Notes: generated by a model not told the origin, from the sequence alone. A DNA stretch of 64,000 nt from Chryseobacterium gilvum (GCF_025628965.1 NZ_JAOTEN010000001.1:744001-808000), one strand, 5' to 3'. Shown: positions 1 to 9,499, counted from the first letter of the stretch. Numbers and translations are program-made.

Positions 1-124
1 AACTTTTTTTCTTCCCCTTAATACACTCATTAATCCTCTGATGAACATCTTCAAATTTATCTGAAGGAATTTCTAAAGTATGCGCACCGGAAGCATGATA
101 AATAACAATTTTTCGATTTCTCAT
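1..124 (-). CDS. Partial small protein, unknown, cut by left edge
   Basis: A minus-strand reading frame starts with ATG at 124 and stays open to the window edge (41 codons seen). It begins MRNRKIVIYHASGAHTLEIP and continues with a short charged stretch rich in Lys, Asp and Glu. I do not recognise the family. Codon use looks like that of the neighbours, and the gene would be divergent from the DUF4142 gene at 283. The true length and even its reality depend on sequence outside the window. Confidence 0.4.
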   Translation of the reverse strand, partial: MRNRKIVIYHASGAHTLEIPSDKFEDVHQRINECIKGKKKS

Positions 125-282
125 ATGATATGATTTAGCTGTCAGATCATACTACTATAATGCCAAATTTTTTAATTTTTTATTTAAAATGTGATTTGCT
201 AAAACTTTGGCAGAAAAATTGTTAACAATACGTGTGTGCATTAATATATTGCAATTTATCTATACCAACTTAAATAATTATT

Positions 283-906
283 ATGAAAAATTCAATTTTA
301 ACCATTTTTGCCGTAGCTGCATTAATGGCATGTAAAAAACACGAGACCACGGCTGTTGATCAATCTGCAGACAGCCAGCAAGTAGCGACACCGTCTGAAC
401 CGGCAATGGATTCTCCAAGAATGGTAGGCGATTCAGCGACCACACCAAATGCTTCTGCAAGAACAGCTTCTCTCAGCGATCAGGATAAAAAGTTTGCAGA
501 TGCTGCTGCCAAAGGCGGAATGATGGAGGTAATGATGGGTAAACTTGCGGCAACCAATGCTTCCAGTGCGACAGTAAAATCATTGGGAACAATGATGGTA
601 AATGATCACAGCAAAGCCAATGATGAACTGAAAAAATGGGCGACTGCTGTAAATTATACGTTGCCAACCGCTTTAGATGCTGAAAAGCAAAAAAAATATG
701 ATGATCTGAAAGCAAAAAAAGGAGCAGAATTTGACCGTATGTATACCGATCTTATGGTAAGTGATCATCAGAAAGATGTTGCAGAATTCAAAAAAGAAGC
801 TTCTTCCGGCACAGAATCTTCTTTGAAATCTTTCGCAGGTAAAACAGTTCCTACTCTTGAGCATCACCTTATGGAATCTGAAAAAGCGAAAGCAGCTGTG
901 AAATAA
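283..906 (+). CDS. DUF4142 lipoprotein
   Basis: A 207-residue exported lipoprotein. The N-terminus MKNSILTIFAVAALMACKKH is a signal peptide with lipobox LMAC and lipidation at Cys17. A low-complexity Ser/Thr/Ala/Pro linker (about 20-65) precedes a DUF4142 domain (about 67-200), a ferritin-like four-helix fold rich in Ala, Lys and Met with the typical MMVNDHSKANDELKKWA stretch. The two His-containing helices (NDHSKA, SDHQKD) are family signatures; metal binding is possible but unproven. The biochemical role is unknown; the family is common in Bacteroidetes and is often linked to stress. It is monocistronic, followed by a strong intrinsic terminator. Confidence 0.85.
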   Translation: MKNSILTIFAVAALMACKKHETTAVDQSADSQQVATPSEPAMDSPRMVGDSATTPNASARTASLSDQDKKFADAAAKGGMMEVMMGKLAATNASSATVKSLGTMMVNDHSKANDELKKWATAVNYTLPTALDAEKQKKYDDLKAKKGAEFDRMYTDLMVSDHQKDVAEFKKEASSGTESSLKSFAGKTVPTLEHHLMESEKAKAAVK

Positions 907-936
907 TTCTCTACAGAAATATAATAACACACGGAT

Positions 937-978
937 ATTCCGAATTTGAGCATGTGCTCAAATTCGGAATTTTTTTTA
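937..978 (+). terminator. Intrinsic terminator of the DUF4142 gene
   Basis: A 16-bp perfect stem (937-952 with 955-970, two-base loop) is followed by seven T. It lies 30 bp after the stop codon of the DUF4142 lipoprotein gene. The arms are equally strong on the other strand, but only the plus side has the T run. Confidence 0.85.
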
Positions 979-1177
979 GTATTAGCAATCAACCAAGCTT
1001 GTAGCACTACACGATTTTTTCTTTGAATAAGTGCGCGTATTACAACTTATTTTAATTTTTTCATTATTTTTTTTAAAATAATTCAATATATAAACTTTTT
1101 AATTTTTTAAATTATTTTTAATATAAAGGAATTATTTTTACTATTTTTTAATAAATTATTTTTTATTAACTAATTAA
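979..1177. other. AT-rich intergenic stretch
   Basis: Very AT-rich DNA with long A and T tracts between the DUF4142 terminator and the ice-binding protein promoter. I see no reading frame, repeat or RNA signature in it. Confidence 0.5.
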
Positions 1178-1210
1178 TTGTAAAAATATTTAATTATTGG
1201 TATAGTTTTA
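1178..1210 (+). promoter_or_regulatory. Putative promoter of the ice-binding protein gene
   Basis: TTG at 1178-1180, a 22-bp spacer and TAGTTTTA at 1203-1210 resemble the Bacteroidetes -33/-7 consensus TTG and TAnnTTTG, with the last base mismatched. The predicted start site is about 40 nt ahead of the ATG at 1261. Confidence 0.4.
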
Positions 1211-1260
1211 GCATTGATTGATATAGTTGAAATAACTATTTTTCAACTTAAACTAATATA

Positions 1261-2865
1261 ATGACAAAAATTTTACAATTCACAGCGTTATTTGCCTTGA
1301 TCTTCTTTAATTCAGCAATAATGGCTCAGGCTCCTGTATTGGGTGCTGCAGCTAACTTTGCTCTATTTTCATCTAATGGAGCGGTAAGTAACACAGGATT
1401 ATCACACCTTACCGGTGATGTAGGTACCAATAACGGTTCGAGCACCAATTTCGGAAATGTTGATGGTGTTATGCATGACGCAGATGGTTCCGCCGCTGCT
1501 GCCGCAGCTTCCTTAACGATTGCATACAATCAGCTTAATGCAGCAATTCCTAATTATTTTCCGGCACCGCTGTTAGGGAACGGACAAACTTTACCGGCTG
1601 GAACCTATTCCATCGGTCAAAGCGCAACTTTAAACAATAATCTGATCCTCGACGGTGGTGGAAATGCAAACTCGGTTTTTATCTTTAAAATACAGGGTGC
1701 TTTATCTTCCGCAGCAGGGTCGCAGGTTATACTTACCAACGGCGCTTTAGCATGTAATGTGTTTTGGAAAGTAGAAGGTCTTGTAAATCTGGCAACAAAT
1801 ACGGCAATGAAAGGAACTATAGTTGCCAATAATGCTGCGATTGTTTTTAACAGCGGGGCATCACTTGAAGGCCGTGCTTTATCAACGACAGGAGCGGTAA
1901 CTGTTTCTGGTGTAACGGTAACTAAACCAATCGGATGTGGCTCAGTAGTTTTAACCGGACCGGCTAAACCAGTATTAAATTCTGTTGCATGTTATACAAT
2001 ATTTACAGGAAACGGTACGGTTACCAACTCAGGTGTTTCTTTAGTAACCGGTGATATTGGTTCTAATGTAGGACTTACTACTGGTTTTAATGCAAATAAT
2101 GTAACAGGTACTATCCATTCAAGTCCGGATAGCTCTACTGCGTTGTGTGCTTTGGATTTAAATAATGTGTACACATATCTTAATACTTTACCTACCGATA
2201 TCGAATTGCTTTATCCTGCTGCATTCGGTCAGAATCTGGTTCTTACTCCACACACGTACCAGCTGAATGCCGCGACAGTTCTTAACGGGGCAGTAATTTT
2301 AAATGCACAGAATAATCCAAATGCTGTATTTGTGATTAAAATCAACGGAGCTTTATCTACCAGTACCTATGCTTCTGTAGTTTTACAAAATGGTGCACAG
2401 GCAAAAAATGTATTCTGGAAAATAGACGGAGCTGTTAATCTAAATGATTATTCAAGCTTTAAAGGTACTGTAGTCGGAAATAACGGCGCAGTTAATCTTA
2501 ATACCGGTGTTGTTATTGAAGGCCGAGTTCTTAGCACAAGTGGTGCTGTAGCAACTTCAAGCATTAATGCACAAATGACTGAAGGATGTTCTGCAACGTT
2601 AGCGGTAAATTCGGTAAATGCAGTTAAAAATACAGTTCAGTTTTATCCTAATCCGTTTTCATCTGTTTTACATGTAGCTTTAGATGAGAAGACTGTAGGA
2701 TCGGAATTAGTTATTTTTAACGCCTCAGGAACACAAGTTTTGAAAACGAACCTGTCGGATAAAATAAATACAATGCAGATGAATCTTCCTGCCGGTATTT
2801 ACTTTTATCAGCTGAAAAGTAAAAACGGCCAAAAACAAGGAGGTAAACTGATTTCGAAACCATAA
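1261..2865 (+). CDS. Ice-binding-like protein, two DUF3494 domains, T9SS sorting tail
   Basis: 534 residues. A signal peptide ends near AQA (residue 24). Two tandem DUF3494 domains follow (about 25-222 and 233-445); each opens with FALFSSNGAVSNTG-like or YTIFTGNGTVTNSG-like strands and ends with the VFWK-V-G, F/MKGT-VV-NN and EGRALSTTGAV motifs of the ice-binding beta-solenoid. The C-terminal 75 residues, with FYPNPFSS and PAGIYFYQL, are a type A T9SS signal, so the protein is predicted to cross the outer membrane and be surface attached or released. DUF3494 proteins bind ice or act as adhesins; which applies here is an inference. The gene is monocistronic with its own promoter and terminator. 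Confidence 0.9.
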   Translation: MTKILQFTALFALIFFNSAIMAQAPVLGAAANFALFSSNGAVSNTGLSHLTGDVGTNNGSSTNFGNVDGVMHDADGSAAAAAASLTIAYNQLNAAIPNYFPAPLLGNGQTLPAGTYSIGQSATLNNNLILDGGGNANSVFIFKIQGALSSAAGSQVILTNGALACNVFWKVEGLVNLATNTAMKGTIVANNAAIVFNSGASLEGRALSTTGAVTVSGVTVTKPIGCGSVVLTGPAKPVLNSVACYTIFTGNGTVTNSGVSLVTGDIGSNVGLTTGFNANNVTGTIHSSPDSSTALCALDLNNVYTYLNTLPTDIELLYPAAFGQNLVLTPHTYQLNAATVLNGAVILNAQNNPNAVFVIKINGALSTSTYASVVLQNGAQAKNVFWKIDGAVNLNDYSSFKGTVVGNNGAVNLNTGVVIEGRVLSTSGAVATSSINAQMTEGCSATLAVNSVNAVKNTVQFYPNPFSSVLHVALDEKTVGSELVIFNASGTQVLKTNLSDKINTMQMNLPAGIYFYQLKSKNGQKQGGKLISKP

Positions 2866-2890
2866 GAATTTCAACTTCCCTATAATTTTA

Positions 2891-2916
2891 AATCCTGCTC
2901 CATAGCAGGATTTTTT
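2891..2916 (+). terminator. Intrinsic terminator of the ice-binding protein gene
   Basis: A 9-bp stem AATCCTGCT/AGCAGGATT (2891-2899, 2904-2912) with a four-base loop and a T run, 25 bp after the stop codon. Confidence 0.85.
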
Positions 2917-3023
2917 GTTGTATTATCTATAGATAATATGTTAAATTTTAAAATAGTATACAAAAAAGGCATAATAAGTAATAAAAATTCAGATATTTGC
3001 AAAAACCCAAATGAAAAAAAATT

Positions 3024-4806
3024 ATGATCAGATGTTTCCTGATTCGTTTGTTTGATTTCCTCAAAACAACAATCATCTTAAGCTATTCCTTGCGGAATAT
3101 ATGCTTGGTTTTCTTACTGTATTCATCATTTACTTTTGCACACCAAACTGATTCTTTAGACAGTTATTCAGGAAAAGAGCTTCTCGAAAAAGCACAAATC
3201 GCAGGTTCTTATAATTATGATAATATATTGGTATATGGCGAAGCTCTTATCAAACGGCCTTCAGATTCTTTAAAAGCCGAGGGTCATTATATGTTAGGAA
3301 ATTATTATTCTAAATATGATTTTGATAAAGGCGTCTCTTTCTATATCAATGCAGTGAAATTTGCACAAAAAAAGTAAGTATACCTCAATACAGATCATGA
3401 GTCTTAATTATATTTCCTGTCTGTATGCACTCAAAAACCAGAGCAATACAGCTTTTTGTTATTATAAGGAAATGAACAGGATTTCATCTCAGAATACCAA
3501 ACTGAATTATGACTATTTTATAAATACAAAACAACATAATCTTATCTATATTATTGTTGGAGATTTTAAAAAAGTAATCAGAGACAATTTGAAGATATCT
3601 GAACAGATCGATTACTATATTTTACATAATAAAAATCTTAGCAAAGAAAAAATTAAAAATCTTAATGAAGTTAAAATAAGTCATTATGTAGATGTTATCA
3701 ATTGCTACAGTTATCAGAAAAAACTTGATTCATCCTTATATTATATCAATCTTCTTAAAAAGTACGAAGAGCAAGGCTTCAGATTGCCGTCGGGAATCTG
3801 GTCACAACAAGTAGGATATCTTATACTGAAAAACAAATATGATGACGCGATTGCAAAAATAGATGAATTTCACAAAAAATATATCAGTGGTTCTAAAACT
3901 GACGAATTTAAAGCTTTGTTTTATTTAGCAGTATGCTACGAAAGGAAGAAAGATTATAAGACATCATTAAAATACTGTGAAAAAGCATTACAGAATAAAA
4001 CGCTGGTTTACAGCTTTGCAAATTTTGAACTTGAGTTGTACAAAATTGCAGCATACGATGCAGAAATTCTCGGAGAAAGAGAAAAGTATAATAAATATGC
4101 TCATCATTATATGGAGATGGCGCAAAAATATAATTATCAGTCAAAAGCTGAGTTTATCGCAAAGCTTTGCGATGTAGATATGGTAAAGCCCTTAAACTTC
4201 GAATTGAAAACTGAAAAAAAGCGCAACAATTATTTATTGTATACTATATGCTTTTTACTTTTCATTTCTATAGGATTGATATACTTTAATTTTAAAAAAA
4301 TAAGAAAAGAAAGAAAACTCTTCGAAAATATAATATCAGAAATCAGATCAGAAGAGGAAAATATAACTTCACCGCATTCTGATGTAGAAATTAAAGATTC
4401 CATTCAAGAAAATTCTGCAGATTTGCCTAAACTTAAAATAAGTGATGAGGCTGAAAAAAGAATTTTACAAGGACTGGATGATTTTGAAAAAAATGAGCTG
4501 TTTTTATCGCCATCCATTTCGTTAAATTCTCTTGCCAGCAATTTAAATACAAATGCTTCATATGTGTCTAATGTAATCAGAACCAAAAAAGGGACTACTT
4601 TCAATGCCTACGTTAATGAGTTGAGAATTAATTATATTATTCTTAAGCTTTCTACTAACCCAGAATATCTGAATTATAAGATTGCATATCTGGCAAAAGA
4701 ATGCGGGTTTTCATCGTATGAAGTTTTTACCAGAATATTTACAAAACAGATTGGTATTGTGCCTTCAAAATTTATAAACTTATTGAAAGAATCTCAAAAA
4801 AAATAA
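3024..4806 (+). pseudogene. TPR/AraC-type membrane regulator, split by +1 frameshift at A7
   Basis: Two frames together encode one familiar protein type: N-terminal signal/anchor, TPR repeats, one membrane segment (YLLYTICFLLFISIGLIYF) and a C-terminal AraC helix-turn-helix. Frame 1 (3024-3377, 117 aa) stops at TAA right after seven A (3367-3373). Frame 2 runs from about 3361 to 4806. Removing one A would join them in mid-TPR (KFAQKSKYTSIQIMSLNYIS) into about 593 aa, the usual length for such flavobacterial regulators. No start codon context supports separate translation of the second part. It may be a true frameshift, a phase-variable tract or a sequencing error. Confidence 0.7.
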
Positions 4807-5086
4807 TTTTTATCAAATTACATTTGGTAGTATTTACAATCAATATGTTAATGCATTCAGTAAAATTTCATGCTAAAAAAATAAAATCGTTCTATGATAA
4901 TTTTTATTTTGACTTAAATTTATGATAATTTAAGTATTCGTAGGAACAATTTGTAATTGAAGCTACGCCTTACTAATTATTGTAAAAACCCACTGATATA
5001 GGTTTATTATGAATGGTTATTAAAACTAATTTTCTTTTTTTATGTGATAATTTTGGTATTTATCATGTACGATTATTCTTATTAAA
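4807..5086. other. Intergenic stretch without recognised features
   Basis: About 280 bp of AT-rich DNA after the AraC-type regulator. No intrinsic terminator with a clean T run and no credible reading frame was found. Confidence 0.5.
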
Positions 5087-5116
5087 TTGTTTGTACAGGT
5101 AATAGTAATATTTTTG
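5087..5116 (+). promoter_or_regulatory. Consensus Bacteroidetes promoter before a small ORF
   Basis: TTG at 5087-5089, a 19-bp spacer and TATTTTTG at 5109-5116 match the TTG-N19-TAnnTTTG consensus exactly. The predicted start is near 5123, 28 nt before the ATG of the 29-codon ORF. Confidence 0.6.
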
Positions 5117-5150
5117 TTAGAGATTCTAAAGACACAAAAAGAAAACAAGA

Positions 5151-5240
5151 ATGATGAGAAAGAATTTTGCTGAACCCATTTTTCTGGATATAAGTAATCC
5201 TGATCTAATAGTTCCCAAAACTATACAGCTTAATTTTTAA
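5151..5240 (+). CDS. Putative 29-residue peptide
   Basis: The ORF begins ATG ATG at 5151 and encodes 29 residues starting MMRKNFAEPIFLDISNPDLI and ending VPKTIQLNF. It has no membrane segment, Cys pair or leader-peptide motif that I recognise. Support comes from position: a consensus promoter ends 34 bp upstream and a perfect 12-bp hairpin begins 17 bp downstream, giving a complete small transcription unit in an otherwise empty 600-bp gap. It could be a small protein, a secreted peptide precursor, or a chance ORF in a small RNA. I cannot assign a function. Confidence 0.4.
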   Translation: MMRKNFAEPIFLDISNPDLIVPKTIQLNF

Positions 5241-5257
5241 AGTATGCAATGATACAG

Positions 5258-5285
5258 GATACAGGCTTAGTTTTAAGCCTGTATC
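5258..5285 (+). terminator. Perfect 12-bp hairpin after the small ORF
   Basis: GATACAGGCTTA (5258-5269) pairs with TAAGCCTGTATC (5274-5285) around a GTTT loop. No T run follows, so it may be a processing or stability hairpin instead of a classical terminator. Confidence 0.5.
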
Positions 5286-5431
5286 ATTATGTATCTTATG
5301 TCTAAAGGTTGTTTTACAGTGTTATTTAAGAAAATGAAATGTGTTAATCACATATCATAAATTATATTTTAGTGATTGGCTGTAGCTGATATAATAACTA
5401 AGAGTTTAATAAAAACACATATACAAATACA

Positions 5432-6025
5432 ATGAAAAAAAAATTAACTAAAATATTAATGCCGCTGGCTTTTTATTTTACGGCCTCTATACATGCTCAG
5501 GTGAAGATAGGGGATAATCCTCTTACCATAGCAACAATACAGCCTAGTACACTTCTTGAGATAGAGAGTTCAGACAAAGCATTACTTGTAACCAGAATAG
5601 CCAATACAGCCTCCATTACCACACCTGTTAGCGGAATGATTATTTATGATAATTCAGGCAGCTGCTTTAGGGCGTACCAAGGCGCATCATGGAGTGGGTG
5701 TAACTTCGCTGCAGATGCAAGCTCAGGAGGCTCTGCGGCAGTTTCTTCCTGGAATTGCTCCGGAACAGATACCGGCACAATGCAGGTGGGTGTTCCTGTA
5801 TCGGGTGTTACTCATACCGTAACGGCAAATGTGACTTCTGTAGGCAGCTATTCTGTACAGGCAATTATTAATGGTGTTTCTTTCTCCGCCACAGGAACGT
5901 TTCCGGGTACAGGCAGTCAGACCATTACATTAACAGCTTCCGGTACACCTACGATAAGCGGTATAAATACCTATGGTCTCAGCACAACTCCAAGCTGTTC
6001 TTTTGCCCGCACAGTAAATCCGTAG
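5432..6025 (+). CDS. Secreted surface-module protein (short member)
   Basis: 197 residues. A signal peptide ends at IHAQ. An N-terminal module (about 24-90, QVKIGDNP, LLEIES, KALLVTR, GMIIYDNSGSCFRAY, WSGC) is shared with the next two proteins. The rest (about 100-197) is a Ser/Thr/Gly-rich beta domain with repeats such as GTDTGTMQVGVPVSGVTHTV and a closing Cys, of the kind repeated in large flavobacterial surface proteins. No T9SS tail is present. It is the first gene of a probable operon (33 bp to the next). The function is unknown; a structural or adhesive role is an inference from composition and neighbours. Confidence 0.75.
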   Translation: MKKKLTKILMPLAFYFTASIHAQVKIGDNPLTIATIQPSTLLEIESSDKALLVTRIANTASITTPVSGMIIYDNSGSCFRAYQGASWSGCNFAADASSGGSAAVSSWNCSGTDTGTMQVGVPVSGVTHTVTANVTSVGSYSVQAIINGVSFSATGTFPGTGSQTITLTASGTPTISGINTYGLSTTPSCSFARTVNP

Positions 6026-6058
6026 TTCTTATAACAGTATCAAATAAAAACAGATAGA

Positions 6059-7636
6059 ATGAAAAAAATATATACGCTTGCGATGATGATATGCATGGGA
6101 TTTGCGTCGCATGCCCAGGTGAAAATGGGGGATAATCCTACAACTGTAGGTACAAGCTCGCTACTGGAGCTTGAAAGCACGAATAAAAGTTTATTGATTA
6201 CCAGAGTTCCTACTACAGCTTCCATAGTCACGCCTATAAATGGTATGATGATCTACGACATATCTTCTCAATGCTTTAAGGTGTATTCAGGAAATGCATG
6301 GTCAGGATGTTTACTGGGCAATGGTGGCAATGGCGGAAATAACCTCGCTTTTGCTAATAATGACAAGGTTGCATTGTTTTCATCACAGTACGATTTCGCA
6401 CATATGCATGTGGTTTGCCCGACAGGGACGGTGCAATCTCAGGGAAGAGGTTTGAATGGTGAACTTGGAAACGGTAGCACCACAGATACGGCAAGTGGGG
6501 CTACAGTACCGGCAACAATGGTTGGGTTCTCAGCCTCATCACCGGCTGTAGGTGTAGCGACGACCTCCAAATCAACAGCCATTTTAAAATCTGACGGTAC
6601 GGTATGGGTCACCGGGTCTAATAATACACGAGGGCTTTTAGGACAAAACACCAGTAATACCCCGAGTCAAAGTAATGTTCCATTGCAGGTTAAAGGACCA
6701 GGTGGAGTGGGTTTTCTAACGGATATAGTAACCATAAAAGCAGGAATTGACAATTTTTTTGCTATAAAAAATGATGGATCGGTATGGAGTTGGGGATATA
6801 ATTCTCTGGTTGCCGGTACATTAGGAGATGGCACTACCGTGGATCGATATGCTCCTACCCAGGTAAAAGGAATTGACGGAATAAGCAATCTTACCAATAT
6901 TAGGAATGTTGTTTCAAGTGGGGGATTTGGTACGGGTAATCTTGTCGGCATAGTTGGTGATGAAAGGTTTCATACCTGTGCAGTAACGTATAACGGATAT
7001 GCACTATGTTGGGGAAATAACCGTTGGGGAAATTTAGGAAATAGCCTGATAGATGACGATGTAAATGCAATACCCTCATTTGTGGTAAGCCCTAACGGCA
7101 GTGGAAGGCTTTCTAACGTTGAAAAAGTAGCCGTAAGTTTTGATAATTCCAGAGCTACTTCAGCTGCACTGAAAAAAGATGGTACGGTATGGGCATGGGG
7201 AGATAATTCTGATGGTGAATTGGGACAAAACAGCCTTACGATAACACAGGTTACAAGCCCTATACAGTTAAAAGGTCCTGCCGGTGTTGGTTTTTTAACA
7301 AATATAATAGAATTAGTGGGGGTAACGCAAGGGTTTATCGCACTTAAAAGTGATGGTACTGTTTGGGCATGGGGAGGAAATTATAATAATTCTCTTGCCT
7401 TAGGCTCAAATTTTACTGATTATCTTGCCCCTACTCAAGTACGTGGTGTTGGTGGAGTAGGGTTTCTAACAAATATAAAACATATTTATGGAGGGATTGA
7501 TGCAAATGCAGGCGCAGTAGATAATAATGGGGTCATATATGGTTGGGGAGATGCAAGTACTAATACTTTTGCCCCGAATACGGCTACTAATTATCAGTAT
7601 CCTACACAATTGACCAACTTCTGTAACCAAAATTAA
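6059..7636 (+). CDS. Secreted RCC1 beta-propeller protein
   Basis: 525 residues: signal peptide (to SHAQ), the shared N-terminal module (about 20-90), then seven RCC1-type repeats (about 118-520), recognisable by ALKKDGTVWAWGDNSDGELG-like blades separated by QVKGPGGVGFLTNI-like linkers. Seven blades predict a closed beta-propeller. RCC1 propellers are known as chromatin and GTPase regulators in eukaryotes; in bacteria they occur in secreted proteins of mostly unknown role. There is no T9SS C-terminal signal (it ends LTNFCNQN). The gene lies 18 bp upstream of its paralog. The exact ligand is unknown. Confidence 0.85.
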   Translation: MKKIYTLAMMICMGFASHAQVKMGDNPTTVGTSSLLELESTNKSLLITRVPTTASIVTPINGMMIYDISSQCFKVYSGNAWSGCLLGNGGNGGNNLAFANNDKVALFSSQYDFAHMHVVCPTGTVQSQGRGLNGELGNGSTTDTASGATVPATMVGFSASSPAVGVATTSKSTAILKSDGTVWVTGSNNTRGLLGQNTSNTPSQSNVPLQVKGPGGVGFLTDIVTIKAGIDNFFAIKNDGSVWSWGYNSLVAGTLGDGTTVDRYAPTQVKGIDGISNLTNIRNVVSSGGFGTGNLVGIVGDERFHTCAVTYNGYALCWGNNRWGNLGNSLIDDDVNAIPSFVVSPNGSGRLSNVEKVAVSFDNSRATSAALKKDGTVWAWGDNSDGELGQNSLTITQVTSPIQLKGPAGVGFLTNIIELVGVTQGFIALKSDGTVWAWGGNYNNSLALGSNFTDYLAPTQVRGVGGVGFLTNIKHIYGGIDANAGAVDNNGVIYGWGDASTNTFAPNTATNYQYPTQLTNFCNQN

Positions 7637-7654
7637 TTAATAACAACAAATAAA

Positions 7655-9499
7655 ATGAAAAAAAACAAGATATATATAATGCTGTTTATGACCTTCCTTT
7701 CTGGGGGCATTTCAACGGCACAGGTAAAGATTGGAGATAATGCAAATGTAACCCAGCCTAGTGCAATGCTGGAGCTGGAGAGCACCAATAAAGCATTAGT
7801 GATTCCCCGGGTTGCTAGTACCGCTGCAATTGCAACCCCTGTTAACGGGATGCTTATCTTTGATCTTTCTGTAAATTGTATAAAAGGATACCAGAATAGT
7901 GCATGGTCAGGATGTCTTAACTCTTCTGCTCTTTCCCTAAATATAGATGATACATTTTCCGGAGACTGCGCAAATGCAGTAAGAATTCAAAGTCCTGCCG
8001 GTTACCTTCAAAACGGTCAAACCTACACAGGAAGTTATACTGTACCCTATTACAGTGGAGACGGGACAGCATATGGGGCAACTTCACAAACCTTAAGCGG
8101 TCTTACGCTTACTCGTGCTGCTGGAAGCTATACAGGCACAGGAACTGTCATTTATACCCTTTCAGGAACCTATACAGGTACTACAAATATGCCTGTGGTA
8201 TTTTCAGTTCCGGAATGTGGCGCTTTAGTATATGGGGATGATGTTGCGGATAATTTTACTATTGGAAATGATCAGAATGCTTTTTCTACCAGTCATGCAA
8301 TATGCAGCACAGGAGAAGTGTCTACACAAGGAAGAAATAATGAAGGCCAGTTAGGAGCTGCTGATTTTTCAGGCAATATGCTTCAGTTTGTTGATAATAA
8401 CGGGACTCCTCAATACAGTACTTTTAAAACCAGTGTATTTACTCCCACGTATGATGCGATCGCTGTAGACCAGGGAGGGCGTACCAGTTTATATCTAGGG
8501 CAGGATGGTCAGGTTTGGGCATCCGGTACCAATAATAATTTCGGGATGCTGGGACAGAACGCAGCCAATACACCTGCAACTTCTTATCCGCCTATTAAGG
8601 TCTTAGGTGCAGGTGGCACAGGATTTTTAACAGGAATGTTTAAGATAGAATCCGGAGCCAACAGTAATTTTGCTATTCGTGGAAGTGATGGTGCGGTATT
8701 CGGATGGGGGTATAACAACGCAGGTCAGCTTGGTGACGGTACGGTAACTACCCGTTTTGCTCCAGTACAGACCGTTGGGGTGGGTGGTACCGGTTTTTTA
8801 ACCGGTATAATAGATGTATCTACAGTGGCGGAAAACCGCAATGTTAATGCAACCCACACCTGTGGAGTGAAAAATGACGGTACTGCGTATTGCTGGGGAA
8901 GTAATGTATATGCGGCTTTAGGGAACGGAACCACTACCAATAGCAATACACCAATACAGGTAGTTGGAGTTGGTGGGGTTGGTTTTTTAACCAATGTAAA
9001 AGATATCACTTCCCACACATTTGTTACCGTTGCGGTGAAAAATGATGGCACCGTTTGGGCATGGGGTAATGATAATTCAGGAGGCTTAGGGCAAAATACA
9101 GCAGCCAATGTGAATCAGACAACTCCTGTACAGGTGAAAGGAGTAGGAGGTGTAGGATTTCTTACAAATATTGTCCAGATAGACAATTATCAGATTGGTT
9201 TTGTAGCCTTGAGAAGTGACGGAACAGTATATACATGGGGAAATGGGGATAATGGACAAAATGGCGATGGTTCTACCTCTCAAAGAAATGCACCTGTGCA
9301 GGTAAAAGGCGTTGGCGGAACCGGGGTATTAAGCAATATTGTAGCCATCAAAGCGGGTGCGTATGGCGTATTGGCTTTAGCATCTGATGGCAAGTTATAT
9401 GGTTGGGGACTGAACCAAACCAATAGTTTAGCACCTGCAACCAATGGAGCAATCATCAATACTCCAATTTTATTGAGTAATTATTGCTTGGTAAGGTAA
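7655..9499 (+). CDS. Secreted RCC1 beta-propeller protein, paralog with inserted domain
   Basis: 614 residues: signal peptide (to STAQ), the shared N-terminal module (about 24-90), an inserted Gly/Thr-rich beta domain (about 100-190, with Cys at both ends) like the one in the first protein of the operon, then seven RCC1 repeats (about 205-605) with GVKNDGTAYCWGSN and ALRSDGTVYTWGNGDNGQ signatures. It combines the architectures of the two preceding genes and suggests duplication and module shuffling. It ends LLSNYCLVR with no sorting tail. It is the last gene of the operon that starts at 5432. Confidence 0.85.
   Translation: MKKNKIYIMLFMTFLSGGISTAQVKIGDNANVTQPSAMLELESTNKALVIPRVASTAAIATPVNGMLIFDLSVNCIKGYQNSAWSGCLNSSALSLNIDDTFSGDCANAVRIQSPAGYLQNGQTYTGSYTVPYYSGDGTAYGATSQTLSGLTLTRAAGSYTGTGTVIYTLSGTYTGTTNMPVVFSVPECGALVYGDDVADNFTIGNDQNAFSTSHAICSTGEVSTQGRNNEGQLGAADFSGNMLQFVDNNGTPQYSTFKTSVFTPTYDAIAVDQGGRTSLYLGQDGQVWASGTNNNFGMLGQNAANTPATSYPPIKVLGAGGTGFLTGMFKIESGANSNFAIRGSDGAVFGWGYNNAGQLGDGTVTTRFAPVQTVGVGGTGFLTGIIDVSTVAENRNVNATHTCGVKNDGTAYCWGSNVYAALGNGTTTNSNTPIQVVGVGGVGFLTNVKDITSHTFVTVAVKNDGTVWAWGNDNSGGLGQNTAANVNQTTPVQVKGVGGVGFLTNIVQIDNYQIGFVALRSDGTVYTWGNGDNGQNGDGSTSQRNAPVQVKGVGGTGVLSNIVAIKAGAYGVLALASDGKLYGWGLNQTNSLAPATNGAIINTPILLSNYCLVR

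Noticed and set aside
473..930. Reading frames on the minus strand inside the DUF4142 gene
   Set aside because: They are shadow frames of a clear lipoprotein gene with no protein-like composition.
3367..3374. A AAA AAG heptamer as a -1 programmed frameshift site in the TPR/AraC regulator
   Set aside because: The downstream frame is reached by +1 (or -2), not -1, so the classical slippery-heptamer mechanism would give the wrong frame. It is treated as an indel or phase-variable tract.
8725..9108. A 127-codon minus-strand frame inside the second RCC1 gene
   Set aside because: It is rich in Pro, Thr and Val from the complement of Gly-rich repeats and has no motif; a shadow of the RCC1 coding sequence.
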